From the NCBI GenBank assembly GCA_922989275.2, contig OV277868.1:52140216-52204215 (forward strand): 64,000 nt of DNA, written 5' to 3'. This document shows positions 10,481 through 21,540 of this stretch, in pieces (position 1 is the stretch's first letter; every line of letters begins with the position of its first letter). The notes beneath the pieces are model-generated. The model saw only the letters and a program-made list of their open reading frames with translations, did no database searches and was not told where the DNA came from. The stretch comes from Gari tellinella. Taxonomy: Eukaryota > Mollusca > Bivalvia > Cardiida > Psammobiidae. The translations under genes were made by a program, and so were the position numbers.

Positions 10481-10850
10481 CACTGCTCCCTCTTTACAAC
10501 AACACGGCCACCCAATGGGAGACACATATCGTGTTTGTTGATCGGAGGGAGTTGTTATAGGGACGGAAAATTAATACACTTAGAATACAATTGCAAACAA
10601 GTTGAACCCCTATCATAGATCAGACGACGCGTAATGCGGTGTCAGATCTGGATTTAAACTGTTTGTCACTCGTCTGAATGTTTCATCTGTCAGGAATGTC
10701 TAATGCGTAACTTTGAGAAAAAAGCGCAGACAACAATTCTAAGCAGATGATATTGCAGCAGTGAAAGCGGTAGACATAAATGTCTTGTTTGGGGAACATG
10801 TTGTAGGAGGAAATCGTTGTTCGGAGGGCAGTTGTAGAGAGGGAGCACTG
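10481..10850 (+). mobile_element. Y-family TA MITE, full length
   Basis: TA at 10479-10480 and 10851-10852. Ends CACTGCTCCCTCTTTACAAC and GTTGTAGAGAGGGAGCACTG. Core-1 (10593-10665) is less symmetric than most, with CCCCTATCATAGATCAGACGACG. GCAGACAACAATTCTAAGCAGATG follows. Confidence 0.8.
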
Positions 10851-10921
10851 TAGAAACACACTTCAATAATATGTAGCAAATAATATGTTCTTGAAAATGT
10901 TGATGGTTTATTTTACTCTGA

Positions 10922-10960
10922 GTGACAAACAGTTTATTCGGCTTCACACTGTTTGCAGTG
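10922..10960. repeat. Degraded core-1 palindrome
   Basis: GTGACAAACAGTTTATTCGG then CTTCACACTGTTTGCAGTGG: arms of a core with its centre missing. Confidence 0.4.
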
Positions 10961-10975
10961 GCAAAAATTGCCTAA

Positions 10976-11178
10976 CCCTTTCGGCGCGAAAGTCGCATAA
11001 AGGCGACTTTTCAAACAGTTTGGATCCAAACTGTTTGACACTTGTATCGATATTTCTTAATACATCCTACCTCTAATTTAACTTTGAAACGTTCTTGCAG
11101 ACAACAATATTAAAGCAGACGACAAAATAACGGTGATGGGGTAATTTAAACCTTACTATTTATTTGGCGCTGAAAGGG
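10976..11178 (-). mobile_element. W-family MITE with collapsed core
   Basis: CTAA at 10972-10975, TTAA at 11179-11182. Starts CCCTTTCGGCGCGAAAG, ends GGCGCTGAAAGGG. The core is only 26 bp (11012-11037): CAAACAGTTTGGATCC and mirror, with the GATCAGACGCCG part absent from both arms. Confidence 0.7.
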
Positions 11179-11182
11179 TTAA

Positions 11183-11487
11183 GCATAAACGCGTTTTTGG
11201 AAAAGAATAATGTCTTAATTGTTGTAGTTGATATTTTAAGAAGGATGACAGCCTATGGGTTGGCGACATTTTTTAAACTGTTTAACTACTTTTGATTGAA
11301 ACACAACCAATGAAACACAACGAGGACTACAATGTAGAAAATGTGAATATTGCACGACTCAAAGGTCGATTCAAGATTGTGTAATATTGAACATGTTCCT
11401 TATAACCGGGTTTTCGATTATTGTCATTCGGTTTCGGCATTTAATAATTAGGGAGTGTTGTTGTTACAGCGTTTCTTAGTGACATCT
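11183..11487. other. Unassigned stretch
   Basis: Contains a short direct repeat (GAAACACAACCAATGAAACACAACG, 11299-11323). Nothing else recognised. Confidence 0.4.
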
Positions 11488-11491
11488 TTAA

Positions 11492-11724
11492 CCCTTTTAC
11501 TGTCAATGGGGCCTTGTTCAAAGCGCGTTGCAAACAGTTTGGGTCGTGACCAGACGCCGCGCAACGCGGCGTCTGATCACGACCAAAACTCTTATCGAAA
11601 TTTATTAAGTCATACAACCTTAAACCTAACTTTGAAACGTGTCTTGCATACACCAATACTGAAGCAGACTACAAGAAAGCGGTGACGGGGTAAAACTCTC
11701 CCGAATAATTTGATCATGAAAGGG
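11492..11724 (-). mobile_element. W-family TTAA MITE, reverse orientation
   Basis: TTAA at 11488-11491 and 11725-11728. Starts CCCTTTTACTGTCAATGGG and ends TTTGATCATGAAAGGG. Core-1 at 11530-11592 has a GGTCGTGACCAGACG variant mirrored as GTCTGATCACGACC; its outer right end has lost GTTTG. Confidence 0.8.
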
Positions 11725-12111
11725 TTAAATAGAGAGCGGTGATAAACAGCACAGAGGCACCCAGATGATATGCCCCTATTTCCACAGCAAGAACATTTTG
11801 TTGAATTTCGAATCACGACCATTTAAACACTAGACAGTGACATCCTTTTCTGAATCATTGACGGTACAAAAACACAAAAGGGCGTGTGTTATGTTTCAGT
11901 CCAGTTTCGAGAAAAAAATGACTTACATGTATTAGTTAACAAGGTTTTTGCGCACTGTGAAACTTTTCCATTAACACCGTGCATTTTGTGCAATTAAGGC
12001 GACACTTTATTTGATTTTTTTTTCACAACGTGACGGTTATTAATGACCAACTACGAGCGTGGAGTACCTTTAACATAAAAGCATACTTTGGTTAAATCTA
12101 AAAACTAAACT

Positions 12112-12290
12112 ATGTGCAAGAAGAACACGAAGCGACGAGGATATGGACAAAATAGACAAAAGGAGCGGCAAGAACAATTATTAAGGAGAAAGAGACGAAC
12201 TATGTCAGAGTGGACGGATAAAATTATACGGCTTCCCAGGCGTCGTGCCTCGAGATGTTGCCATGGTAAATGTAAGTACATGTACGTCAA
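12112..12290 (+). CDS. Possible isolated coding exon, basic protein segment
   Basis: From ATG at 12112 the frame is open for 84 codons and encodes a strongly basic piece (KKNTKRRGYGQNRQKERQEQ, then LLRRKRRTMSEWTDK). It lies in sequence that matches none of the repeat families. GTAAAT and GTAAGT donors stand at 12265 and 12272, within the frame. I do not recognise the product. The antisense frame is also open (12105-12311), which weakens the case. Confidence 0.2.
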
Positions 12291-12394
12291 AATAAACCGA
12301 ATGCCTCTCACAGAAAGTTCTACTTTGCAACTCTTGAACCGATACCAAATAACCTGTTACATCTAAAAGTAATCGTTTCTAGCATTGAAGAAAA

Positions 12395-12500
12395 GTGACC
12401 ACTTAAAGAAGATTGAAAGTTAAAGTAGAACAGAATGCGCCTTAAGGCGCTTTCTGCTTTACGTTCAGCCCGCTGTAATCTAACATCTGCATTGATAATT
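12395..12500 (+). repeat. Partial Z-family copy with core-2
   Basis: Core 12403-12479, CTTAAAGAAGATTGAAAGT ... ACGTTCAGCCCGCTGTAAT, turn GCGCCTTAAGGCGC. The right flank AACATCTGC...ATAGAATATG matches Z; outer ends missing. Confidence 0.6.
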
Positions 12501-13485
12501 ATAGAATATGTTTATTATGGTGCATCTTCATGATTGTTTAATTAGAAACTATTTTCCACAGTGTAGGAATTTTGAATTAGGTGCAGAAAAATGAATGTAC
12601 ATGAAACGTTTTCTAAAGTAAAGTTATATATTAAGCGGTTACCCATAAAATGAGCAATTAAATATGTTACATAGAACATTCTACCAATATGCAGTTTTTG
12701 AAAGCTGTGTTTGAATAATGCAGAAAAAAATAACACAGGAATCTCGTATAGAAGCCTGTAATATTTCTATCCTGCATTGATATTAGTAAAGTGTCTTAAA
12801 ATGTATCCGCGCTACTTAAATATGTTGCTCGCTAAATGCAACATATTTTTGCTTTTTTCTACTTGTTTAAAGCAATCAGACCCCTTCCTTAAAACATAAA
12901 AGACATTCATTCGTCTGCAAAATGTGTCGCATTCTGCAATTCTCAGTGTTAAATTATTCGAAGTTTCGTTAGAAAATATCACGAAAATCTCAAACATGTC
13001 GGCTCCAGTTTAGTCACTTGACGTTTCACGAGAATCCAAAGTATTCACTACATTTATCACCAATCCTCTAAGCGTGATACAGGATTTATAAGGGATTTTT
13101 TATTAACTTTTGGAGTGATCGAAATAACGGGCAATTATAATATGTCATCATTTATAAGTATAAGATAATTAATGCGTTGCGTCTCCTGGAATGTGAACAA
13201 CTGTGTAGATATCAAGATTCAAGATTCATAAGATTTATTGTAACTTAAACATATAAAGTTTCTCGTTACATACATAATATATAAACAATTATTGCAAGAT
13301 GATAAGATATTTTTAGAATATAAACAATGTAACCGAATCACATTAACAGCTTTGTAAGTCCACGATATAACCCGTGTATGAACTTGTATAACACTTTTAA
13401 GAGGTTGAGCGCTATATATACATGAATGCGTATACTATACCCATACATTATGGATAAAATACTAAATATCACACCTTTAACAGTT
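12501..13485. other. Unassigned AT-rich stretch
   Basis: No palindromic element, long open frame or RNA gene seen. Minus-strand frames at 12542-12736 and 12812-12997 are AT-driven. Confidence 0.45.
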
Positions 13486-13490
13486 CCAGG

Positions 13491-13728
13491 GGCCTGTTTT
13501 ACTAAACTACTTACGCAAAATTTTTGCGTAAGTCAAAATCGTTTAACTCTTATTTTTCGATCATAAACGTTTGCAAACAGCAAATAGCCAGATCAGAGGA
13601 CTTGCCAAAAGCGCGTCCTCTGAGCTGGCTATTTGCTGTTTGTAGCAAGTGATGATAAAAAATATATATTAAAATTTAAAATTTTGACTTACGCAAAAAA
13701 TTTGCGTAAGTAGTTTAGTAAAACGGGC
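13491..13728. mobile_element. GGGCC-ended MITE carrying a core-1 variant
   Basis: Left GGCCTGTTTTACTAAACTAC and right GTAGTTTAGTAAAACGGGC are long inverted repeats, continuing through TTACGCAAA...TTTGCGTAAG. CCAGG stands at both sides (13486-13490, 13729-13733), a plausible 5-bp duplication. The centre (13573-13642) is a 70-bp palindrome with GCAAACAG, CCAGATCAGAGGAC and mirror, the core-1 layout with other spacer bases. Confidence 0.75.
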
Positions 13729-13734
13729 CCAGGG

Positions 13735-14734
13735 CTCCAGACAAGAGGGAGTACGTGGGGTGTTCAAATAGGTTTGATATTGGATCAATAACTTCAGTAT
13801 TATAAGTGCGAAATACATGTGTGCTATATCATTTTAAAGAGCAATTCTTCGCCTACGCGACGGTATAAGGCGTGATAATATCACATAAATTTATAAGTCA
13901 CAACATGCACCTAAATGACCCTACTAGAGGACACTGGAACATAGCACTTTTCAGACATTATTTATTGACGTAACAACTTCTTATAGAGTACAATTTCCAG
14001 ATTTTGTTTTGAAATATATATGTTTATGTCTAAATTTTAGTGTACATAAATTTTTATTTCTATTAAAAGGGTTAACTGTCTAAAATCTCATTTTTTTTTC
14101 AAAAACGAGATTTCTTATTTTGGTAATGACGAAATTAGACATGATTTTTCGAACGCTATGAAAATGTTCTAGATCAGTATATCTACATTTTGATTTTAAA
14201 ACATCAAACCCTACTTCAATGGCTTCAATTATAGCCTAGTTTAATATTAAAAATGAGTTTGTGATTTCACTCAGTACTTTTATACAAAAAAGTAGATTAA
14301 CCTTTTTATTAAATTTTCAGTACGTGTTTAGTATTAGCTCTTTTTTATATCTTATATAATAGTAACCTTTAAAACTGGGTTATGTTTGCATAATTGTCTG
14401 AATTTATTTGACAGAAAATTTCATAAACGTATTCAAAATAGTGAAGCCGTAATAATAATTATAGTATCAAATTGTGTTCAGAAAATTAACTTAATAATAC
14501 ACAAAAAAGGTCCAGTGTCCTCGAGGAGGGGTCGTTTAGGTTCATGTTGGGACTCATCGTGTGGTGCCATCTTATCGGGTTTATACCAACGTGTTGGCAA
14601 ATATTTTTTTTAATTGATATATCACACATGCTTTTTGCGCGTATTATAATGAAGTTATTGATCCAGTATCAAAACTATTTGAACTACCCTCGTAAACTAA
14701 AAATTACAACATTTCCTAACTTTTTAACATCTCC
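13735..14734. other. Unassigned AT-rich stretch
   Basis: Two overlapping frames at 14386-14750 have no recognisable domain. No repeat structure found. Confidence 0.4.
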
Positions 14735-14815
14735 AAACTCTAGGATGTGACTACTCGTCAGAATCGTCTCTTCGAGATGATTCTAATGAGCAGTGACACC
14801 ATAGAGTTTAATGCA
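14735..14815. repeat. T-family foldback fragment
   Basis: Palindrome CTACTCGTCAGAATCGTCTC ... GAGATGATTCTAATGAGCAG (14751-14793) with flanks ATGTGACTACTC and AGTGACACCATAGAGTTTAATG shared with 29951-30183, 30809-30990 and 54576-54766. Confidence 0.65.
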
Positions 14816-14938
14816 GAAATCACGCTTTTAGTTTTGAACTATTCCCCTTGTCTTGAGCTCTGAGTTCATCAGAGTTTTCATGAACACATTTATCCATAAC
14901 ATTGCATTTATTTATTACACCATTTTAACCCTTTATAA

Positions 14939-15069
14939 ATTGAAAATGCACTCCGCTCAAGCAGATACAAAGAGTTTCGACTCTGATTAGACTCCACGTA
15001 TGTGGGACCTGATCTGGGTCCAGACTGTTTGTAAATGTTTCCAATGCCGTTTTTCTAACATTCAAGGGG
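14939..15069 (-). mobile_element. Decayed W-like TTAA MITE
   Basis: TTAA at 14935-14938 and 15070-15073. Degenerate core 14964-15032 keeps TTTCGACTCTGATTAGACTCC and CCTGATCTGGGTCCAGACTG. Confidence 0.6.
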
Positions 15070-15079
15070 TTAAGTACCT

Positions 15080-15770
15080 TTTTAACTTTTGTTTGCATTT
15101 ACCTTCGACTGACGAAAAAGCAATACATTGTAAATATACATACTTAATGCTCGTAATTCTCCACCATTACATGTTTGTATTAAGGAAACGAATTTGAAAA
15201 TTCTCGGCCTATTGAATTAATGTTAACGTATAAAAACGTTAATTAAAACGAAATGGCAGTCCCAGCTATGTCTTCATGATACACCCAGGTTATAATAAAT
15301 CGTCAACGCATTCAGCTTAATATCATTTAACACCTTTCATTTTCTACATTATACCATTTTCGATTTAAAGGATAATGGTTTCCCTAATACATGATTTATG
15401 ACATCCCTGAAACAGTAATAGTTGAGCGAAACAGATCATTTTTGCTCCTGTAAGTTTGAGTTTTGTTTTAATGTAACTCCCTTGTGTAGTTTGATTGGTC
15501 CCATACCGGTTAAACATGGGCTATAGTTCTTGTATTCATCCTGCCATCCGTATCTATGTTTGTCCGTCAGCATATCAGTCTGATTCAGCAATGCAACTAC
15601 ATGTATCCTACTTATTGTTCGAGTTTTCGGCTCTTTTCAGAACTTATTTGAGTAGAATGACCATACAACATCATCAATGATTCAGTGTTATCCATACTAT
15701 AGACAATAAAGGAACAATCTTTAATCACGATTGGATAATATCAAATACGCCGTATGGTTGTTGTATGACA
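15080..15770. other. Unassigned stretch
   Basis: No recognised repeat, gene or RNA. Confidence 0.4.
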
Positions 15771-15776
15771 AAAAAC

Positions 15777-15850
15777 CTTTTTGCCGAGTAGAAATAATGC
15801 AGAAAGCCCATACACGAGCTTTCTGTATTATTTTTTATCCCGCACATGGT
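15777..15850. repeat. U-type palindrome remnant
   Basis: AAATAATGCAGAAAGCCCATACACGAGCTTTCTGTATTATTT: inner arms of the AATGCAGAAAGCTCC type; outer arms degraded. Confidence 0.55.
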
Positions 15851-15956
15851 TATTCTATGGTGTGTTCGGTTAATAAATATTGTTTGCTGTATGTGTTGAT
15901 ATAGTTGTGTTGAATAACTTGGTGGATACTGACTATAATTGAAAATGATAGATAAC

Positions 15957-16190
15957 GGGGGCCCGTTTCATAAAACTTCGTACGACAAATGTTGTCGTAA
16001 GTCAGATTATAAAAGTCTCAATTATTATTTATTTCTTCATCTAATCCTGTCTTGTGGCATCTCTTTGGAATCGTCTACTCTTGAAAAATCGATTCCAAAG
16101 AGATGTCACAAGACATGATTAGATAGAGAAGTAAATGTATTTGACTTACGACCGTTTTTGTGGTACGAAGTTTTATGAAACGGTCCCCAG
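15957..16190. mobile_element. GGGCCC-ended foldback MITE
   Basis: GGGGGCCCGTTTCATAAAAC and GTTTTATGAAACGGTCCCC are inverted ends. Inside, TCTAATCCTGTCTTGTGGCAT mirrors ATGTCACAAGACATGATTAGA. Ends resemble those of 13491-13728, but the central palindrome is unrelated to core-1. Confidence 0.75.
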
Positions 16191-17770
16191 TTTCTTACAA
16201 ATTAAATTAAATGTTTTAATCATATAATAGCATATAGTTTTTCTCGGTAGTTTCCGGCATCACGCCGACATTACATATTACATGTACATGTATGTACACA
16301 ATGGTTATCTAAAGACACCGTCCGTTCATCAGATCATTTCATATGAAACAACAAATAGTGCAGACTGATGAATTTATTAAATAAATTAGATGTTCTGTTC
16401 ATTCCTACAGGTTGGCTTACAAAATGATATAGGCCTTGTTGCAGGAGTATTTTCCACATGTAAATTTATCTTTCAAGTACATAATAAGTCACGTTTTAAT
16501 ATTTCATATTTTTTCGGAGAGCTTTCATTGTTTGTTCAAAAACAACCAATAAATATAAATGTGTTAGATATCCTGTTCACCCCTACACTTTTTCAGAAGT
16601 TACCAAACATATCACCGTTATATTCTTTCAGCGTCAATCAAAGAGCTTCATGTTTCTAAAGAATCAACTTCTTTATTTCCTTACCACTTTCAAAAGTGGT
16701 TCTTGTTTTTTTTGTTTTTTTTGCGTCAAATGAAATACTGCTCACTTGTTTGACATTTCATATATTTTGTACAGTCATAGAGGACATTGAATGAGTTTTT
16801 TCCAGTATTAATTTGATTGAACGAGTTGGATAAAATTACGTGTATAACAACATATCATTTTTATCCAACGAGTACAATAAATTAAATACTGAAAACACGT
16901 GAAATTGATATTCTATTTATCACATGAAAAATATATGGGACAAACCTCTGAATGTTCTTTCTTTCATTTTTGTCTCAGGCAGCTATTAGGAAACGATTCG
17001 TCATGACTTCGATTGGGTTTGATTCATCCATAGATAAAAAGGTTTCAAAATGAAATGCCAAAAGAAACACAATGTGTTGTGTAAAGATTTGTCTGATAAC
17101 ATATTCAATTTTTCAAATTAAGATTAAATCTTAAAACTGTTTCCTATTGACTAAAATTATTTGACGCTTAGTTTCGTTTTCAGTATTACGTCATTATGAT
17201 GTAACGGCAAAATTCAAAATAACCATCTATTCATGCTACAAGCTGTTTTAGTGACCGTTAATTAATAATAATAATAATACGTAGCCTTTATGTTGGGTTG
17301 CTCTGTAGGAAAATATCATATAGACCAGTGGACACTTGGAAACGTTTCGTTGACTCGTGGTGTTCCTAGTTCGTTAAACTGAACTGTTTTCACAGTTGCG
17401 CAGTAATGCAGTATTTTGGTGATTCTTAAATAAACATATAATATGCACAGTGTGCCACTAATACGATATTTATTGCACTGTATATTTTTTACATATGTAT
17501 GTAATAAATTGCAAAAAAACAGTTCTGATCCTGATCAGATTGTACGACGCGTAGTATTACTGTATTTTTATGATTTGAAAATTAGTATAAAATTATGCAC
17601 AGTGTGTCATACGATTTCTATTGCACTCTTTTATTGATCGACCATTCATTGAAGTGTCGTGAATATGGACAAGGTATACCGCGTATTATGTCATAACAGG
17701 AAACGTTTATAGACACTAATATACGTTCCTGGTCATAGTCAGTTACATTCAAGTAAATACTTCATAATAA
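16191..17770. other. Least repetitive block of the window
   Basis: No palindromic element recognised. A (TAATAA)n tract lies near 17263-17278. Contains the candidate exon at 16979-17053 and an 89-codon frame (16390-16659) without recognisable domains. Confidence 0.4.
16979..17053 (+). CDS. Possible terminal exon, very uncertain
   Basis: A good acceptor (TTCTTTCATTTTTGTCTCAG, ending at 16978) precedes a short open segment, AAIRKRFVMTSIGFDSSIDKKVSK then TGA. It is outside recognised repeats. No partner exon in compatible phase was found and a poly(A) signal is only seen far downstream (AATAAA near 17430). Confidence 0.18.
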   Translation, partial: AAIRKRFVMTSIGFDSSIDKKVSK

Positions 17771-18060
17771 CGCGTAAATAAATCTTTTAATCATTTGCAG
17801 ATGACAATTCTAGAGCAGACGCCATTTTTATCATGACAAGAGACGTGTCTATCACCTGGCCATCCATAACAGAGATGCGTTATTGAATTTCCGTTATTGC
17901 ATGTGTCTGTATATGCAAGTAGAATATAATGGAAACACGCACACATTTATACAAGATAGCATAGTGGATTTTTATTGGTGTTTGTGGTGACCTTTATTTG
18001 ATTTCCTCCGTCAAAACCTGTGCCAATTCATGCTTTTATAGTTTGGGTGAGAAGCTGTTA

Positions 18061-18306
18061 AAACGGGTCACTGGGCAAGATTAAAGGGTCAGACCCTTCA
18101 GTGTTAATCTTTACAATACTGTCATTTGCAAACAAGTTTGTATCCTGATCAGACGTCGAGTACCTTGGCATATTATAAAGACAGAAACTGTTTGAACACC
18201 GTATAATGTTTTCACAGTCAAAATGAGAAATATCTAAAGTTAGGAGGAAAAATTCAGACGACAATATTAAAGCAGACGACAATTTGGCAGTGGTAAGAAT
18301 TAAGGG
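18061..18306 (-). mobile_element. Decayed W-like TTAA element
   Basis: TTAA at 18057-18060 and 18307-18310. Core 18128-18205: GCAAACAAGTTTGTATCCTGATCAGACGTCGAG, with a scrambled right arm ending GAAACTGTTTG. Then CAGACGACAATATTAAAGCAGACGACAATTTGGCAGTGG. Confidence 0.6.
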
Positions 18307-18343
18307 TTAATAACGATAGGGTACAGATATGACAACTCGTTAA

Positions 18344-18562
18344 CCCTTTCATGATCAAATTATCGTGAGGTTTTATCCCTTCACCGCCATATTGTCGTCT
18401 GCTTCAATAATATCGTTTCAAAGTTAGATGTAAGACAGTTTACAACTGACGTAATTTCAAAACAAGTGGCAAACAGTATTGATCCTGATCAAACGCCGCG
18501 TAACGCGGCGTCGGATCAGGATCAAAACTGTTTGCAAAGGCGCTTTATGACGTCATTGGGAG
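18344..18562 (+). mobile_element. W-family TTAA MITE, reference orientation
   Basis: TTAA at 18340-18343 and 18563-18566. Left CCCTTTCATGATCAAATTATCG, then CACCGCCATATTGTCGTCTGC, TCGTTTCAAAGTTAGAT and GACGTAATTTCAAAACAAGTGG; core-1 at 18469-18535 (TTGATCCTGATCAAACGCCGCG and mirror); right CGCTTTATGACGTCATTGGGAG. No coding capacity. Confidence 0.85.
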
Positions 18563-18804
18563 TTAACAGGTGTAAAATGTCGTCTGCTCCAGATTATTTC
18601 GTCTCCCAATATTTATTAGAATATTTTTATTATTTATTAATAGATCGACACGAGGCTTATCTTTTCCATTTTTTCTCCACACTATCAGCACTCTTGCTAC
18701 AGTCTGTACTCGACGCAGAAACCATAGTTGATGTTTGATCAAGATATGTACTTTTTTCTTTAGCTCATAAAGTTCGGTTTCTTTTATACATTCTAACCCC
18801 TTAA

Positions 18805-18998
18805 CTGCCGTGACGTATTCTGCTTTTCACAATTATCGCCTGCTTTTATTTGTCAAATTAGATTTCATACATGTTTACCTCAGGAACATGCATACGAGTG
18901 CCAAACAGTTTGGATCTTCATCAGACCCCGCATTATGCGGCATCTGACCAGGATCCAAACTATTTGCAAATACATGTAGTTACGACACTAGGGGGTAA
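18805..18998 (+). mobile_element. W-like element, partly decayed
   Basis: TTAA at 18801-18804; right flank GTAA. Core-1 at 18901-18968: CAAACAGTTTGGATCTTCAT ... ACCAGGATCCAAACTATTTGC. Upstream CTGCTTTTCACAATTATCGCCTGCTTTT is the W left half in altered form. Confidence 0.65.
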
Positions 18999-19029
18999 GC
19001 AGAGACATTTCATAACATGAGAAGGTTAA

Positions 19030-19960
19030 GGGTGTATCAATGTCATGAATTTAAGAAATTTTCAAAGTATATGAAAACACTTTATGATGGTTTTGTATTG
19101 AAGAGCTATTTAAGATTAATGAAAAAAACCAAAAAGTGTACATTTTGGTGAACAACAGTTGGCTCCATGGCCATGTAAAATTTACCCCACCCACTTTCTC
19201 TTATTTTGTCCTTTTCAAACAGCCCGCTTCAATAAAATCCATTTTAAATGAAAGCAACTATGATAATTTGGTTTTGTGTTATTTATTTCCTATCTATGGT
19301 AGTATTTCTTCATACAAAAACTAATTTAAGAAAAAAAAGGCACCAAATGTGAAATTTATAAAGCTCTAAATATCATCGATATTGTACTTTTTGTAAATTT
19401 TGTAAGGGGAGATAACTCTTTTTACTTTAATAACTCCACATTTTCAACACTGACCTTTCAATATTTTGAACTGCCTTAGCATTGGCTTTCATTTGGTAGA
19501 ATATAAGAAAAAGTTTAATACTAGAACTATTTCATTTTCAAACTTTTTACTTTTTTTTTCATAAAATAAAAAATCTGATAAAATCATGCCCTATAAAAAG
19601 CATATTTTTGATATTCGAGGATCCATATTGTTCAAACCTAGTGCCTACTTTGTCTAAATTTGGTTTCTATATGTGAAAATACCACCATAGACATGAAATA
19701 AATAATGAAAACCCAAATTACCATGTTTGTTTTGTTTTGAAATAGATTTTACTGAAGCTTGTACTCTGAATGGGTAAAATTTGAGAGAAAAAGTCCAAAT
19801 TTGACATACCTTTTTCAAATCGCTGTAGCTCAAAAAAGGACACCACCATATTTTTTTTTTCTCCATTTTTTCATTCATCATAAATAGCTCTTCCAAAAAA
19901 AACAATGATAGAAAAAAGGCTTGATACTTTGAAAAAATCGCTTATGGGTTGGATACACCC
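19030..19960. mobile_element. 931-bp TTAA element with long imperfect TIRs
   Basis: TTAA at 19026-19029 and 19961-19964. Ends GGGTGTATCAA and TTGGATACACCC are inverted. Further in, TTTCAAAGTAT, AAGAGCTATTTAAGATTAATG and GGTGAAC on the left have mirror partners on the right (CATAAATAGCTCTTCC, ATACTTTG). No transposase frame. Likely non-autonomous, piggyBac-like by target site. Confidence 0.7.
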
Positions 19961-19964
19961 TTAA

Positions 19965-20660
19965 ATAAAACAATGTGGGCATCTTTGTTCTGTCGTGAAA
20001 GCTTCTTCACATTTTAATATGGTAAAATATAATTTTCGAACAGAACACGGTGTGTTTATTTTAGGGCTGTGGACACGGTCCGCCTGTGGCCGGGTTTTAC
20101 TCCACCACCTGTAGAAGAAGACCGCGCGCGCTCAATCAATACTCTGTCGTCTGCCGAAAAATAACCCCACTCCGCTGGATAAGCTTTGAACATTTGGTAT
20201 TGTTGGCCATTCAAAATGGGGCTCAATAAATATAAGGTTGACAAGATTGAAACACTCCAATAAATCCACGACACTAGCATGGCAGGAATTTTATTGAACA
20301 AAACAAATACCTGACTAGTTTATTTTTACCTCACGCGGAAGCCCTCTGGAGTTGCCGCCGTGCTCTGTGTTTACATATGGGTGTCGTCTGTTTTAAGGCG
20401 GCTGCCGTTTATAGCGAAATACCTGGGATATAAAAATGTATTTTATACCTTACGTATCCGATATAGCTGGTTAACTTTGAATGTAATAGTGAATATACAG
20501 ACTCGTGTTCGAGTTATGTCGCGAGGATAATAAACGTGACTGTGGAATAATACACAAACACAGGTACGATATATTGTTATATTTCACTCTACTAACCACT
20601 ACTGTTAAAAACGTGTGTTAAGTCATGATACCTTTCAGTAATTAATTCACTTGATTCACT
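19965..20660. other. Unassigned stretch, locally GC-richer
   Basis: The 20060-20160 and 20330-20420 parts have more C and G than their surroundings. No repeat ends found. Confidence 0.4.
20056..20301 (-). other. 81-codon frame, doubtful
   Basis: Encodes a hydrophobic stretch (LVSWIYWSVSILSTLYLL) followed by a polar tail. It sits in somewhat GC-richer sequence. No family recognised; a possible donor-like GTAAAA lies upstream on the minus strand (near 20330). Could be a fragment of a transposon or chance. Confidence 0.12.
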
Positions 20661-20664
20661 ACAG

Positions 20665-20996
20665 ACAGGTGACTGCTTAATGCAGGAGAAAAGTAGTGCA
20701 GTAGGCGCTTTCTGCACTACTTTTCTCCTACATTAACTCATTGAGCCCTAGTGACGCATATATGCGTCTTTTACAAAATGTGTACCTGTGAAGAGTACGC
20801 TTGTCCTATGCAAACAGTGAAGTCCCTGGTCAGAGGGCTCCTGCAGGAGCCCTCTGATCAGGGACTTCACTGTTTGGCATTTTGCAATTTATTACCACAA
20901 ACAACCCTAAATAGTCGAAAATGGACCAGCCTTTATTGCAAACTGGAATTTTCCATTAGAAGTTCCAGGGGATAATGAGTTAAGCTGTCACCTGTA
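20665..20996. repeat. U-type palindrome (core-2) split by a V insertion
   Basis: Left arm ACAGGTGACTGCTTAATGCAGG..., turn near GGCGCTTTCTGC, right arm ...TTCTCCTACATTAA; the outer partner GCTGTCACCTGT appears only after the V element, at 20984-20995. Removing V and one TTAA restores one continuous palindrome. Confidence 0.8.
20737..20979 (+). mobile_element. V-family TTAA MITE, reference orientation, nested
   Basis: TTAA at 20733-20736 and 20980-20983. Left CTCATTGAGCCCTAGTGACG; core near 20812-20876: GCAAACAGTGAAGTCCCTGG, AGAGGGCTCCTGCAGGAGCCCTCT and mirror. Then AAATAGTCGAAAATGGACCAG and AAGTTCCAGGGGATAATGAG. Inserted at the TTAA of a U palindrome. Confidence 0.85.
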
Positions 20997-21226
20997 TTAA
21001 CTGCAACACTACGTCACCCATAGACTTGCCGCTTAATATAAGTATATCAGTAATATGAACACACCTTTCGTAATGTGGGTGGGGTTTGTACATTATTCGC
21101 TATTGAAAAAAAGGCACCAGTCGCATATTGAGATACGTGTGTTATTTGTAGTGTGTGTATATCCTTGTCATGGCTATGACATGATTGATCCGAATTAACG
21201 TGATTATGTTGATGCACATAGCTTAA

Positions 21227-21436
21227 CATAGTTGAGTCCTAGCGACGAATATACTCGTCCTTTACCGCAAACAGTGTACATATGAAGAGAACACTTGTCC
21301 TATGCAAGCAGTGTAGACCCACATCAGAGGGATCCACCCTCTGATCAGGGTTTACTCTGTTTATCATTTTGTAAATTTTATTATCAAACACCCCTAATAT
21401 AGCTAAATACCAGCCTTAATTGGACATTGCCGTCAT
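21227..21436 (+). mobile_element. V-family MITE, right end truncated
   Basis: TTAA at 21223-21226. GTTGAGTCCTAGCGACGAAT, core 21303-21362 with turn AGAGGGATCCACCCTCT. Stops before the usual GGGGTGAATGAG end. Confidence 0.7.
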
Positions 21437-21540
21437 TGTTTTTTTTTCATTTCATCTTTCAAGAGTGAATAGGATCAAGCAAGATTACACAGGGATTCCA
21501 TTCAGGGAACTGACTAATTGGATCGAAACTTCTCATAAGA

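Noticed and set aside
6912..17053. One gene joining the candidate exons at 6912, 12112 and 16979
   Set aside because: Splice phases do not fit: the 6912 donor leaves one base, and that phase gives an early stop at 16979; 12112 has no convincing acceptor.
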